Of a stretch of 64,000 nt of DNA, positions 34,648 to 43,718 are shown piece by piece. The stretch's first letter is position 1, and each line of letters starts with the position of its first letter. The position numbers and the translations under genes are program-made. Source of the DNA: Mariniblastus fucicola (GTDB taxonomy: Bacteria; Planctomycetota; Planctomycetia; Pirellulales; Pirellulaceae); NCBI RefSeq assembly GCF_008087665.1, contig NZ_CP042912.1:4154001-4218000 (forward strand), written 5' to 3'. Below the pieces are notes generated by a model that was not told where the DNA came from, ran no database searches, and saw nothing but the letters and a program-made list of their open reading frames with translations.

Positions 34648-36810
34648 ATGAGCTCCGCAATTACATCTCAAGACCCCAACTATGGGTTCATGCAACGAAG
34701 CGAAACGTGGCTGTCGGCTACGTTTCTGCTGACGCTTGTCGTCTTGATCATTCCGCTGCCGACGATTTTGCTTGACATGTTTTTGGCTTGCAACATCGCC
34801 GCCGCGGTAATGCTGTTGCTGATCACACTTGGCGCCAAACGGCCACTCGACGTATCGGTATTTCCATCGATGCTGCTGTTGCTGACGCTGTTTCGACTTT
34901 CTTTAAATGTCGCGACGACGCGTCTGATCCTGCTTGATGGAGACGCGGGAAAGATCGTGCTTACGTTTGGCGACTTCGTGGTCGGCGGCAAGCTGATTGT
35001 CGGAATCGTGATCTTTCTGATTTTGGTGACGATCCAGTTTATCGTTATCACCAAAGGTGCGACTCGTATCTCGGAAGTCAACGCAAGGTTTACCCTCGAT
35101 GCGATGCCCGGCAAGCAAATGGCGATCGATGCGGAGCTCAATGCGGGTGCGATTAGTGAAACTGAAGCCAAAGAACGCCGCTCTACATTGACTCGCGAAG
35201 CCGAATTCTACGGAGCCATGGATGGTGCCAGTAAGTACGTTCGCGGTGACGCGATTGCTGGCCTTGTGATCATGGTCGTCAACATCCTTGGTGGCGTCAT
35301 GTTGGGAATGGGTAACGGTCAGTCGATGATCGATGCGCTGCAGATCTATTCAATCCTGACGATCGGCGACGGACTGGTTTCGCAAATCCCGGCTCTGATC
35401 ATCGCTACCAGTGCCGGTATCCTGGTCACCAAGTCCGCTTCCGAGTCGAGCCTCGGCGACGAAATCAACTCGCAGGTCAAACGGGGACACCAATCGCTGT
35501 TTGTTGGAGCGATCATCATGTTTCTGATGGCGTTCACGCCCGGATTTCCCAAGCTTCCGTTTATCGCCATTGGCGCCGGAATTTTGATCTTTGTTTCGCG
35601 CACGAAACGTCAGGAAGAAGTTGAAAAGCAGGAACAGGTCCGGACGGAACAACAGCAAGCGGAAGAGAGCGAACCTGGCGAAAGCCTCGAACAGCAGAGC
35701 TTGAATCAGTTTTTGCAAAGCGATCGAATCGTGATCGAGATTGGCGCCGGGCTGATTCCTTTGGTCGAACCTGAAAAAGGAAACGGCATCGCTGCCAGAA
35801 TCGCAAAAATGCGGGAGGACGCGGCGAAAGAACACGGGTTCTGGATTCCACAGGCTCGGATCCGCGACAATTTGCAAATCAATGTTTCCGAATATCGATT
35901 TCTGATCTCAGGGCGAGAAGTTGCGCGGGGAGAGCTGATTGTGGACCAGTACCTCGCCATCAATCCGGGCTCAGTCAACGTCGACATCGAAGGCGTCGAA
36001 ACTCGCGACCCGGCGTTCGATCTTGCGGCAAAGTGGATTGGTGAAAGCAACCGGCGTCGGGCGGAGATGGTTGGCTACACGGTGGTCGATGCTCCAACAG
36101 TTCTGATCACTCACCTCAGCGAATGCTTGCGATCGCACGCTCATGAGCTTTTAAGCCGTGAAGACTTGCAGAAGATGCTGGACAAACTAAAAGAGATCGC
36201 GCCGACGACGGTCGACGAATTGAAACCGGACACGGTACGACCATCGGTGCTTCATCAGGTGCTCGTGCGTTTGCTGGCCGAAGGGATTCCGATTACTTCG
36301 CTGCAGAAGATTGTCGAATCAGCCATTCACCACGGCCCGACGAACAAGGACCTGGTTCAGCTTACGGAAAAGATCCGAAGTAGCATCGGCCATTTGATCT
36401 GCGATCGTTTCCGCGACGCTCAAGGGCGCGTTCGTGTCATCATCCTCGAACCTAGACTGGAACATCAGTTTCGCCAACTGAACCAGAACAATGCGATCGT
36501 GCTTCAGCCGAAAAGCCTGGAGCGACTGGTGCAGAGCCTGCAAACCAAATGGGAAACGTCGCGCATCAAGGACGAACCCGCCGCGGTGCTGGTGGATTCC
36601 TCAATCCGCTACGCGTTGCGTCAAACGATCTTTCGCTCCCTTCCTGAGCTTTCGGTGATCGCCTACAGCGAGATTCCGAACGGCTTGCTGATCGAGTCCA
36701 CGAACATCGTTCGCTACAGCGAAGTTTTGGAAGGGACCGAACCGGAACCTGACCTTTCATTCCTTTCCCAAGCCAACGAGAACTCAGATACGCCGGAGGT
36801 TGAACGATGA
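34648..36810 (+). CDS. flhA: Flagellar export gate protein FlhA
   Basis: FlhA forms the nonameric export-gate ring and ion channel. The 720-residue product has about eight membrane segments in residues 15-330. The FHIPEP-type signature region includes SLNVATTRLILLDGDAGKI, and KGATRISEVNARFTLDAMPG is also conserved. The large cytoplasmic domain (about 350-700) binds chaperone-substrate complexes. Length and motifs are standard. It overlaps the following small gene by four bases. Confidence 0.97.
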   Translation: MSSAITSQDPNYGFMQRSETWLSATFLLTLVVLIIPLPTILLDMFLACNIAAAVMLLLITLGAKRPLDVSVFPSMLLLLTLFRLSLNVATTRLILLDGDAGKIVLTFGDFVVGGKLIVGIVIFLILVTIQFIVITKGATRISEVNARFTLDAMPGKQMAIDAELNAGAISETEAKERRSTLTREAEFYGAMDGASKYVRGDAIAGLVIMVVNILGGVMLGMGNGQSMIDALQIYSILTIGDGLVSQIPALIIATSAGILVTKSASESSLGDEINSQVKRGHQSLFVGAIIMFLMAFTPGFPKLPFIAIGAGILIFVSRTKRQEEVEKQEQVRTEQQQAEESEPGESLEQQSLNQFLQSDRIVIEIGAGLIPLVEPEKGNGIAARIAKMREDAAKEHGFWIPQARIRDNLQINVSEYRFLISGREVARGELIVDQYLAINPGSVNVDIEGVETRDPAFDLAAKWIGESNRRRAEMVGYTVVDAPTVLITHLSECLRSHAHELLSREDLQKMLDKLKEIAPTTVDELKPDTVRPSVLHQVLVRLLAEGIPITSLQKIVESAIHHGPTNKDLVQLTEKIRSSIGHLICDRFRDAQGRVRVIILEPRLEHQFRQLNQNNAIVLQPKSLERLVQSLQTKWETSRIKDEPAAVLVDSSIRYALRQTIFRSLPELSVIAYSEIPNGLLIESTNIVRYSEVLEGTEPEPDLSFLSQANENSDTPEVER

Positions 36811-37037
36811 ATCAACTGCTCGCCGAAAGACGACAGCGACATCGTCGCAAACAACGGCAACGTCCCTATGCAGTTCTGGCCGCCATGCTTACGGGCTGCA
36901 TCGTGACGCTGATTGGCGTGTTCTCAAATGTTGAACCGCTGGCAGTCCTGTTTCGAGCAACGCTCTCTTCGATCCTGATGGGCGTGCTCGTTGCCATCGG
37001 CATCGGCGTCATCAAAACTGCGAACAAAGAAACCTGA
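36807..37037 (+). CDS. 76-aa membrane protein between flhA and fliA
   Basis: The product has a very basic N-terminus (RRQRHRRKQRQRP) and two membrane helices, YAVLAAMLTGCIVTLIGVFS and ATLSSILMGVLVAIGIGVI. It overlaps flhA by four bases (ATGA), showing translational coupling. In many bacteria this position is taken by flhF and flhG, which are absent here. I do not recognise the family. A small membrane partner of the export gate is an inference from position only. Confidence 0.75.
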   Translation: MNQLLAERRQRHRRKQRQRPYAVLAAMLTGCIVTLIGVFSNVEPLAVLFRATLSSILMGVLVAIGIGVIKTANKET

Positions 37038-37135
37038 ATCAACCAGAACCACAAATCCAAATGGCTCGTTCGTGACGTCTATGGCGTTTCGAAGGCGAGC
37101 CTCCATAGAACCAGAGACCTGTTACCAGATCGTCA

Positions 37136-37846
37136 ATGAATTCCGCATCCAACACTTACAAACGAACAGCATCCGGCGCCGACCGCGAGCGCCTGATTCT
37201 TGATAACGTGGACTACGTTGGAAAAATTCTCAGCACGATTACCGTGGCGACCAACGATCCGGACGAAAGAGAAAATCTCAAATCTGCGGGTATGGTGGGC
37301 TTGATTGAATCCGCTAACAGCTTCGACATCTCGCTCGGCATTTCGTTTCGCACGTTTGCTTTCCCGAGAATCCGTGGTGCGATCATTGATGAACTGCGAA
37401 AGCTTGCTCCCGTTTCGCAAAAGATGCTGCATCAAATCGGACTGATCAAAAAAGCCTGGCAACTGCTTCAGCCACCGGTAACGCCGGAACAGCTGGCGAA
37501 AAAAACGGAACTGAGCCTCGATCAAATTGAAGCATCCTTGGAGGCAATGCGATTCCTTGAACCCGAAGACTGGAACGACTTGTCCTGCATTGTGCATCAG
37601 AGCTGGAAGTCGGATGAGTTCGCACCGGAACACGAAATTGAAAAGCTTGAGATGAAGGAACTGCTCGCCGAATCGATTGGCGAGCTGCCTGAAAAAGAGC
37701 GACTCGTCGTGACGATGTACTACTCCGACGAGCTAAACCTGGCAGAAATCGGAGCGGTTCTGTCGCTGTCGGAATCGAGAGTATCGCGAATCATGGCGGC
37801 GGCGAAGTTCCGGCTGAAAGAGCAAATTCTTGCTCGGCTCAAGTAG
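37136..37846 (+). CDS. fliA: Flagellar sigma factor FliA (sigma-28)
   Basis: FliA directs RNA polymerase to late flagellar genes. The 236-residue product contains region 2 (MVGLIESANSFDISLGISFR, TFAFPRIRGAIIDELRKL), a region 3 (LLQPPVTPEQLAKKTELSLD) and region 4 with LPEKERLVVTMYYSDELNLA, then EIGAVLSLSESRVSRI. All are typical of sigma-28. It lies 99 bases after the 76-aa gene and is presumably part of the fliL operon. No anti-sigma factor FlgM gene was recognised in the window. Confidence 0.94.
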   Translation: MNSASNTYKRTASGADRERLILDNVDYVGKILSTITVATNDPDERENLKSAGMVGLIESANSFDISLGISFRTFAFPRIRGAIIDELRKLAPVSQKMLHQIGLIKKAWQLLQPPVTPEQLAKKTELSLDQIEASLEAMRFLEPEDWNDLSCIVHQSWKSDEFAPEHEIEKLEMKELLAESIGELPEKERLVVTMYYSDELNLAEIGAVLSLSESRVSRIMAAAKFRLKEQILARLK

Positions 37847-37918
37847 TAAACGAGTACCGTCCAACATTCCACTATCCCGAAACCACATCGAGCAACTTTC
37901 CATCCACTGGAAGCGATC

Positions 37919-38137
37919 ATGAATCATCCAACTCAAAACAGTGCCTTCTCAAGCACTCGAATCGACCCATCCGCGATGCTTCACTCCCGAGTTCGCGTTG
38001 GCCGCGACGCCAATCACAGCAAGGAAGCCACCGTCAAATTGAACAAGAATGGCTCGACGATTGAGTCCATTCATATCACCTGCGCTTGCGGCGAAGAGAT
38101 TGTCGTCAACTGCATTTACCCGGATGACCAATCATGA
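37919..38137 (+). CDS. 72-aa protein with CxC-x9-C motif
   Basis: The 72-residue product ends with ITCACGEEIVVNCIYPDD, giving Cys spaced C-x-C then nine residues and C. This resembles half of a metal-binding ribbon. The first 35 residues look disordered. It starts 73 bases after fliA and overlaps the next gene by four bases, so it is co-expressed with the two envelope proteins that follow. No family is recognised; metal binding is a guess from the cysteines. Confidence 0.65.
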   Translation: MNHPTQNSAFSSTRIDPSAMLHSRVRVGRDANHSKEATVKLNKNGSTIESIHITCACGEEIVVNCIYPDDQS

Positions 38138-39375
38138 TCTTCACATCCACGCGACTATCGTTGCGATACATGCACAGCGGCGCGAATCAAGTTTCGCGTT
38201 GCGCGCTCGTTTGCCTGATTGGCTTCCTGGTCTCATGCAACGTCGCCGTCGGACAGAACAGCTACCAGCAAAACCAACAGCCGGCCAAGAAATCGGCTCT
38301 GGAGAAGCTTGCTGAGCTGAACCAAAAACTGAAACGCAGCGTGAAGCAGAATCTGTTTGGCGGGGACGACGCTCAAGCTTCGCAATCACGAGAGATCGCT
38401 GAACGTAACGGCTATGAACGACCTCCGGCACGTTACGAATCACGCGGGCAAGAAGTTGATCGACGCCAGGATGACTATCATCAACAGCCTTACGACCCCC
38501 GCACTCGTCCACCGGCCAGCAGGCACGACGCCACTCAGGCTCAGTATCAACAGGACGTCGACTACCCGTCGGACGCACCCCCGTACAACAATCGCCAACA
38601 GAATCCGTACCGCGATTCCGCTCCCGTGAATCTGGACGACTACCAGTTGCCAGCGCGTGACTACGACGAGCCAACGCCACCAAATGGACAGTATCCGAAC
38701 GAGCGCCAATATTCAAATCAGAATCAGCAGCGACCGTACAACGACATGCCTGACATTCAACCTCCCGAACCTCAGTACTATCAGCCTCCGCAACGGAATC
38801 AGAACCAGCACGATTCGCGTGGTCCAATCGGTGAACATTACGGAGCACGTAGCGGGATGCAAGCTCCGCCACTGCAGCAACCGTATCAATCTCAGCCGGC
38901 GTATCAATCTCAGCCGGCGCCTCAAGCTCAACGCCAACCGCCAATGCAAGCGGCGGCTTACCAGCAACCCGTTCGTCCAAATCGCGATCAGGATTATCGC
39001 TCCGGTCACTACCAAAATGCGACCGGGATGACACAGCAGCAATTTGATCGACAGGAAACTGCGACGCAGCGGCTGTTGAGAATTTCGGCCGAGAACCAGT
39101 CGTTGCTGCGAGCACGTCAATCATTGACGGCCGAAAACGCGAGGCTGAAGACGCAATTGCAGGAAAAGACCAGTTTGCTGGAAGAGATCGAAGTGGCCAT
39201 CAATACGGCTCGATCCGAGATCCAGAACGCCAACGCGAGAAACGCAAGCTTGAATCAGCAAATCGTGACGCTGGAGTCAGAGAAAGCGTTGCAACTTCGT
39301 GATTCGACGCGTCAACTGAACTCGATTCGCAAAAAACTGGACGACGTTTTGATGTTGGAGATGACCAGCAAATAG
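38134..39375 (+). CDS. Secreted Gln/Pro/Tyr-rich coiled-coil protein
   Basis: The 413-residue product has a hydrophobic signal-like segment (about 21-41: SRCALVCLIGFLVSCNVAVG). A disordered region rich in Gln, Pro, Tyr, Asn and Arg (about 45-305) includes the short repeat YQSQPA, and a C-terminal coiled coil spans about 305-410. The Cys at residue 35 is within the hydrophobic segment but the context (VSCN) only loosely fits a lipobox. A long flexible linker ending in a coiled coil suggests a periplasmic tether. It lies in a post-fliA unit with a lipoprotein. No homologous family is recognised. Confidence 0.7.
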   Translation: MIFTSTRLSLRYMHSGANQVSRCALVCLIGFLVSCNVAVGQNSYQQNQQPAKKSALEKLAELNQKLKRSVKQNLFGGDDAQASQSREIAERNGYERPPARYESRGQEVDRRQDDYHQQPYDPRTRPPASRHDATQAQYQQDVDYPSDAPPYNNRQQNPYRDSAPVNLDDYQLPARDYDEPTPPNGQYPNERQYSNQNQQRPYNDMPDIQPPEPQYYQPPQRNQNQHDSRGPIGEHYGARSGMQAPPLQQPYQSQPAYQSQPAPQAQRQPPMQAAAYQQPVRPNRDQDYRSGHYQNATGMTQQQFDRQETATQRLLRISAENQSLLRARQSLTAENARLKTQLQEKTSLLEEIEVAINTARSEIQNANARNASLNQQIVTLESEKALQLRDSTRQLNSIRKKLDDVLMLEMTSK

Positions 39376-39406
39376 TCCTTCGGGGCAGAGCTGAACGGAT
39401 CAAGTC

Positions 39407-40084
39407 ATGATTAAAATCCAACGAACGAAATGGATGATTCACATCCTGATTGCCTCGATGGTTGCCATCGGAGGGCTTGCCGGCTGTCGATTTATTCCGT
39501 CACGCCGCGCCGCGCTACCAGTCGCCGTTCCGCAAGAACCCGCTTGCTCCACGCCAGCGAACGTTTTGGTTTCGCGATACTACCGACAACTAAAACCTCG
39601 CCGCATCGTGATTGTGACTCCTGTCAGCCGCACGAATCGGCTACAGGAACAGACAATGTTCGCCAAGTCGCTTGCCGAGTCGCTGCGTCAAGCGGGTTTT
39701 GCTGACGCTGTATTGGCGCCTCCGTGTTCTTGCGACACGCATTCAATTCGCAAAGGAAAGTTCAACCTGCAACAACTGGTGGACCTTTCGACCCAGTACT
39801 CTGCAGACGGAGTTCTATACTGTGACGTCGTTTCGCTTTCAGCCTACGCACCACTACAGGCTTCTGTCTCAATGACGCTGGTCGACGCCCGCGAGTCAAT
39901 TGCGATCATGGCGGTCGATGGAAACTGGGATCTTCGAAATGGTCAAACGCAAAACGCTTACCGGAAATACCTTTCGCGTGTTCCCGAAAACAGCGATTTC
40001 GAGAGTGGCGTTAAATTCCAGTCGCCAATGGAGTTTCTGAATTTTGTGTCTGTTGATATCGCGAACTTTATGCGTCAACAATAG
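39407..40084 (+). CDS. Lipoprotein with TolB/CsgG-like N-domain fold
   Basis: The 225-residue product carries a lipobox LAGC (Cys27), so it is probably an outer-membrane lipoprotein. The body reads RRIVIVTPVSRTNRLQEQTM, then FAKSLAESLRQAGFADAVLA, then LSTQYSADGVLYCDVVSLSA, a pattern like the GNA1162/CsgG/TolB-N alpha/beta fold. Related folds occur in FlgT of the vibrio H ring and in other envelope assembly proteins. Together with its place at the end of the flagellar block, this suggests an outer-membrane flagellar accessory, but that is inference. Confidence 0.72.
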   Translation: MIKIQRTKWMIHILIASMVAIGGLAGCRFIPSRRAALPVAVPQEPACSTPANVLVSRYYRQLKPRRIVIVTPVSRTNRLQEQTMFAKSLAESLRQAGFADAVLAPPCSCDTHSIRKGKFNLQQLVDLSTQYSADGVLYCDVVSLSAYAPLQASVSMTLVDARESIAIMAVDGNWDLRNGQTQNAYRKYLSRVPENSDFESGVKFQSPMEFLNFVSVDIANFMRQQ

Positions 40085-40130
40085 CCGCAGTCCTCGCTAT
40101 TTGGGACACCTGAACACTTCATTGAGCGAC

Positions 40131-41489
40131 CTAAGCCGCATTGCTTTGTTCGTCGTTCAACGTTTCGGAATCGAAATCGCGTTCCGTGATCAACCGAGCC
40201 GAGCGGTTGAATGTAAAATAGTTCCAGGCCCACTGGAGGAACACCAGTACACGGTTTTGAAACTGAGCCAGCGACATGATGTGTACGAACAGCCAGATCA
40301 ACCACGCAAAAACACCACTGAACTTCAGCTTGCCCAGATCGGCAACTGCGGAACTGCGCCCAATCGTCGCCAAAGCTCCTTTGTCGAAGTATCGAAAAGG
40401 CGAAGCTTTTGACTTGCCATCCAGTTGATTCGCGATCGACCGCCCGACGTACTTGCCCTGTTGAATCGCCACTTGAGCGACTCCCGGCAAAGGCTTTCCC
40501 GATTCGTCGTGGCTCATCGCCAAATCACCAACCACAAAGATTTCTGGATGGTTCACGATCGACAAATCTGCCTCGACCGGTATTCGCCCGCCACGATCGA
40601 CTTCCACGCCCGTAACCGCCGCAATTCTTTTCCCCAACGGGACTCCTGCAACACCCGCGGCCCACAAAACCGTTGGCGTACGAATCTCTGAATGCTGATC
40701 GTCAACCGAAACCGCGACCGAGTTACGATGGATGGCGGTGACATGAGTTCCTGTACGAATCTCGACGCCCAAACGCTGCAACGATTTTTCGGCTTTGCGC
40801 GAGAGCTTTGGATCAAATCCATTGAGAATTCGTTCTTGCCCGTCGACGATGATGATGTTCGCATCGAGCGGATTGATGTTACGAAAATCGTTCTTCAGCG
40901 TTTGCCCGGCCAGTTCCGCAATCGCCCCGGCCAATTCGACGCCGGTCGGCCCGCCTCCAACTACTACAAATGTCATGAGCTCGCGACGGCGGGCCTCGTC
41001 AGACTCCTGCTCCGCAGCTTCAAACGCACCGAAAACTTTCCCGCGAATTTCAGTCGCATCTTCAACTGTTTTTAATCCGGGTGCCAGTTTTTCCCACTCG
41101 TCGTGCCCAAAATAGCTATTTGTCGAGCCGGCAGCAACGATCAGCCAATCGTACTTGATCGTCGCCGCCTGTTCCTGTTCTTCACCCGGTTCAATGTGAT
41201 GGACGACGAGCGAACGCGATGTCGGATCGACCGATTCGACATTTCCCAGCATGACGCCGACGTTTTTCTGGCGTCGAAAAATTGAACGTAGGGGCGACGC
41301 GATATTGGCCGGCGATAGCCCACCGGTCGCCACTTGATAAAGCAACGGTTGAAACAGATGAAAATTCCGACGGTCGATCAGAGTGATGTCCACCGGAGAC
41401 TTTCGAAGCGCCCGAGCGGCATTCATTCCTCCGAAACCACCACCAACGATGACGACATGTTTGCGTGCTTGATTCAAATTCTTACCCAC
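40131..41489 (-). CDS. ndh: Type II NADH dehydrogenase
   Basis: This is a peripheral membrane flavoenzyme that passes electrons from NADH to quinone without pumping ions. The 452-residue product has the FAD motif VVIVGGGFGGMNAARAL (12-28) and the second nucleotide motif FVVVGGGPTGVELAGAIAEL (about 173-192). The FAD-binding signature IFVVGDLAMSHDESGKPLPG and the downstream VAQVAIQQGKYVGRSIANQL are also typical. A C-terminal amphipathic region (VFAWLIWLFVHIMSLAQF, about 393-410) anchors it to the membrane. It converges on the flagellar lipoprotein gene and diverges from the protease gene. Confidence 0.93.
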   Translation of the reverse strand: MGKNLNQARKHVVIVGGGFGGMNAARALRKSPVDITLIDRRNFHLFQPLLYQVATGGLSPANIASPLRSIFRRQKNVGVMLGNVESVDPTSRSLVVHHIEPGEEQEQAATIKYDWLIVAAGSTNSYFGHDEWEKLAPGLKTVEDATEIRGKVFGAFEAAEQESDEARRRELMTFVVVGGGPTGVELAGAIAELAGQTLKNDFRNINPLDANIIIVDGQERILNGFDPKLSRKAEKSLQRLGVEIRTGTHVTAIHRNSVAVSVDDQHSEIRTPTVLWAAGVAGVPLGKRIAAVTGVEVDRGGRIPVEADLSIVNHPEIFVVGDLAMSHDESGKPLPGVAQVAIQQGKYVGRSIANQLDGKSKASPFRYFDKGALATIGRSSAVADLGKLKFSGVFAWLIWLFVHIMSLAQFQNRVLVFLQWAWNYFTFNRSARLITERDFDSETLNDEQSNAA

Positions 41490-41861
41490 TAAATTTCGTT
41501 CTGAACTTTAAAAAATCAAGTTCGGTTTTCGTAAACCCAGTTTGCCAGACCCAGGAACACCGACAAACTGTCAGGATTCAATTCGGTCCTGTCACTTACC
41601 TATTTATTTCAATTTGAGTCCAAATTTTCGACAGCCGAAAGTGTGTTTGCGAACTCACAACCGTATCCATTTTTCTTCCGTGGTTGAGCCGTTTTTTCGC
41701 CAGCTTTGAACCTGCCGGCAAGAGTTGCCGTAAACCGGGAGAAGCGGTTTGGCACGACGCTTGCGATGTCAGGCCGTTGTCCGCAAGACACGTTTTGGGC
41801 CCATCTTTCGTGCGATGCACGATCCCATTTCGACTCTTCGGTTTTAACAGAAGGTGTTTTA
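41490..41861. other. 372-bp divergent region between ndh and the DegP-like gene
   Basis: The region holds the sigma-54 promoter at 41750-41765 and a perfect small inverted repeat CGGCAA-GAG-TTGCCG (41716-41730) directly upstream of it. It is locally AT-rich at 41490-41660. A reading frame starting at 41706 crosses the promoter and encodes no signal peptide, so it is not taken as coding. Confidence 0.6.
41750..41765 (+). promoter_or_regulatory. Sigma-54 promoter for DegP/HtrA protease gene
   Basis: TGGCACGACGCTTGCG matches the consensus TGGCACG-N4-TTGC exactly, with GG and GC at the required spacing. The predicted transcription start is near 41776, 86 bases before the ATG of the protease gene. 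Confidence 0.9.
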
Positions 41862-43352
41862 ATGAAGACTCTTTTAAACAATACACGCCTTGAGAAATGG
41901 ATCGCATTGCCGATTGTCGCAGTGCTAATTCTACCTCAATTGGCTTCCGCTGATACGCTGACTCACCGTACGAATCCGTTTCTGAACAGCGCGCAGACTG
42001 CCGGTATCAATCAACTCGATCCCGACCAATCGGTCGCCCGTGCGAAGGATCTGTCAAACGCTTTTCGAGCCGCTTCAAACAAAGTCCTCCCATCGCTTGT
42101 CGCGATCGAGACTCGCGTTGAAGCTTCGAAGTCATCTCGATCCGGACGCCAGAATCCGTTTGCGCAAAAACCATCTAATCGACCGGCGACGGGAATCGGA
42201 TCTGGAGTCATCATCGATGAATCGGGTGTCATCATCACCAACAACCATGTCGTCATGGACGGCAAGGGCGAGGTGACCGTTCGCCTCAATGACGGCCGCG
42301 AATTCTCTGCTGCGGAAGTTTTGACGGACCCCAAAACTGACATCGCGGTCATTCGCCTTGAAGGAGCCAGCGGTTTGACGGCGACGCCAATGGGTGACAG
42401 TGACAGTGCTGAAATCGGTGACTGGGTGCTGGCTTTGGGTCAGCCGTTCGGTCTCGAAAGCACCGTGACCGCGGGCATTATCAGTGCCAAACAACGCGGG
42501 ATCGGCATGAACGAGCGCGAAAGTTACATTCAAACGGACGCTGCGATCAATCCCGGCAACAGCGGCGGTCCTTTGGTAAATCTCAATGGAGAAATTGTCG
42601 GAATCAATACCGCGATCTCTTCACGTAGCGGCGGCAACGAGGGAATTGGATTTGCCGTCCCGATCAATCTGGCTCGCTGGGTTGGCGGTCAACTGATGAG
42701 CCATGGAACGGTAAAACGAGCCTACATCGGCGTCGGAGTTCAGGAACTCGATGCGACGTTGGCGAACCAGTTCGGAGTTTCTCCCAGAGGCGGCGTGGTG
42801 CTGACGATGGTCCAACCGGATAGTCCAGCCGCGAAAGCCGGACTGAAGACGGGTGATGTTCTGGTTTCTTTTGACAACATCAAGATTTGGGAACCCAGCC
42901 AATTGCAATTGGCTGTCGAGCGTTGCGAACCGGGCCAATCGAAGAAACTGAACGTTGTTCGCAACAAACGTTCGATCAAGCTCTCGATTGTTCCCAACCA
43001 GATTTCGATTGGCAGTTTGGAGATTGCACCGAAAGTTAAACGTAAGGTTCCAGTTTCGAAAGCAACGTCGAGCCTCGGTTTACGAGTTGAGTCGCTCGAT
43101 GCTGAAACCGCAGAACGACTTGGCGTTGACGATATCGACGGCGTCGTCGTAACGGGAATCGCACGAGGCGGTTTGGCTCAGCAATCGGGACTCAAGCCCG
43201 GTTATGTGATCGCGGAAGTTAATCATCGTTCGGTCAAGAACATGGACGAATTTACGGACGCGATGAAAAACGCCGATGGCAAGGACGGTATCCTGCTGCT
43301 GGTTCGAGCCGGCGAGGGAAGTCGCTATTTGGTCCTCAAGTCCCCGGCCTAG
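41862..43352 (+). CDS. degP: Periplasmic serine protease, DegP/HtrA family
   Basis: This protease/chaperone degrades or refolds damaged envelope proteins. The ATG at 41862 is chosen because it gives a signal peptide (MKTLLNN to ASADT, about 1-31) and lies downstream of the sigma-54 promoter. The 496-residue product has the catalytic His129 in ITNNHVVMDG, Asp160 in DPKTDIAVIRL and Ser234 in PGNSGGPLVN. PDZ1 (about 275-360) contains VVLTMVQPDSPAAKAGLKTG. PDZ2 (about 400-490) contains VVTGIARGGLAQQSGLKPGY. All catalytic residues are present. An intrinsic terminator follows. Confidence 0.95.
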   Translation: MKTLLNNTRLEKWIALPIVAVLILPQLASADTLTHRTNPFLNSAQTAGINQLDPDQSVARAKDLSNAFRAASNKVLPSLVAIETRVEASKSSRSGRQNPFAQKPSNRPATGIGSGVIIDESGVIITNNHVVMDGKGEVTVRLNDGREFSAAEVLTDPKTDIAVIRLEGASGLTATPMGDSDSAEIGDWVLALGQPFGLESTVTAGIISAKQRGIGMNERESYIQTDAAINPGNSGGPLVNLNGEIVGINTAISSRSGGNEGIGFAVPINLARWVGGQLMSHGTVKRAYIGVGVQELDATLANQFGVSPRGGVVLTMVQPDSPAAKAGLKTGDVLVSFDNIKIWEPSQLQLAVERCEPGQSKKLNVVRNKRSIKLSIVPNQISIGSLEIAPKVKRKVPVSKATSSLGLRVESLDAETAERLGVDDIDGVVVTGIARGGLAQQSGLKPGYVIAEVNHRSVKNMDEFTDAMKNADGKDGILLLVRAGEGSRYLVLKSPA

Positions 43353-43376
43353 AACAACGGCATTCCAATTCTCACA

Positions 43377-43409
43377 AGCCGTCGCGGCTCAAACTGCGAC
43401 GGCTTTTTT
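43377..43409 (+). terminator. Rho-independent terminator after degP
   Basis: The arms AGCCGTCGC (43377-43385) and GCGACGGCT (43396-43404) form a perfect 9-bp stem followed by a run of T up to 43409. It begins 25 bases after the protease stop codon. Confidence 0.93.
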
Positions 43410-43573
43410 CGCGAACGACGGTACGTTGATCGTCGACTTTCTCAATGGCGCGGTTTCCGTCTTCTGATACTTGGATCGTCTAACATTTCGATACTTCGCA
43501 CTGGAGTTTCACTAACTCAGTTCGTGGTCAATGTGCAAATGTGAGCGGTCCCTGCGCAGCCGCCCATCGGTCT

Positions 43574-43587
43574 AGGCGTCGACGCCT
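43574..43587. promoter_or_regulatory. 14-bp palindrome, candidate enhancer site for hdeD-like gene
   Basis: AGGCGTCGACGCCT is a perfect palindrome about 130 bp upstream of the sigma-54 -24 element, a typical location for an enhancer-binding protein. The protein that binds is unknown. Confidence 0.45.
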
Positions 43588-43718
43588 CGGAGCATTCAGC
43601 CAAACCTTCGCACTTTTCCGCAGGAGTGATCCCGCTATATGCGTCATAGCGCTGCCGCGTCGCACAGTTTTGGCTCGCATTAAGATTCAATTCGCGGTTT
43701 TGAGCCAAAGTTTCGACT

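Noticed and set aside
38881-38920. Short direct repeat in the QP-rich gene as a mobile or CRISPR element
   Set aside because: It is an in-frame coding repeat (YQSQPA) in a low-complexity region, without spacers.
41706-41861. Longer N-terminus for the DegP-like protease
   Set aside because: The extension starts upstream of the sigma-54 promoter, encodes no signal peptide, and would bury the clear signal peptide that begins at 41862.
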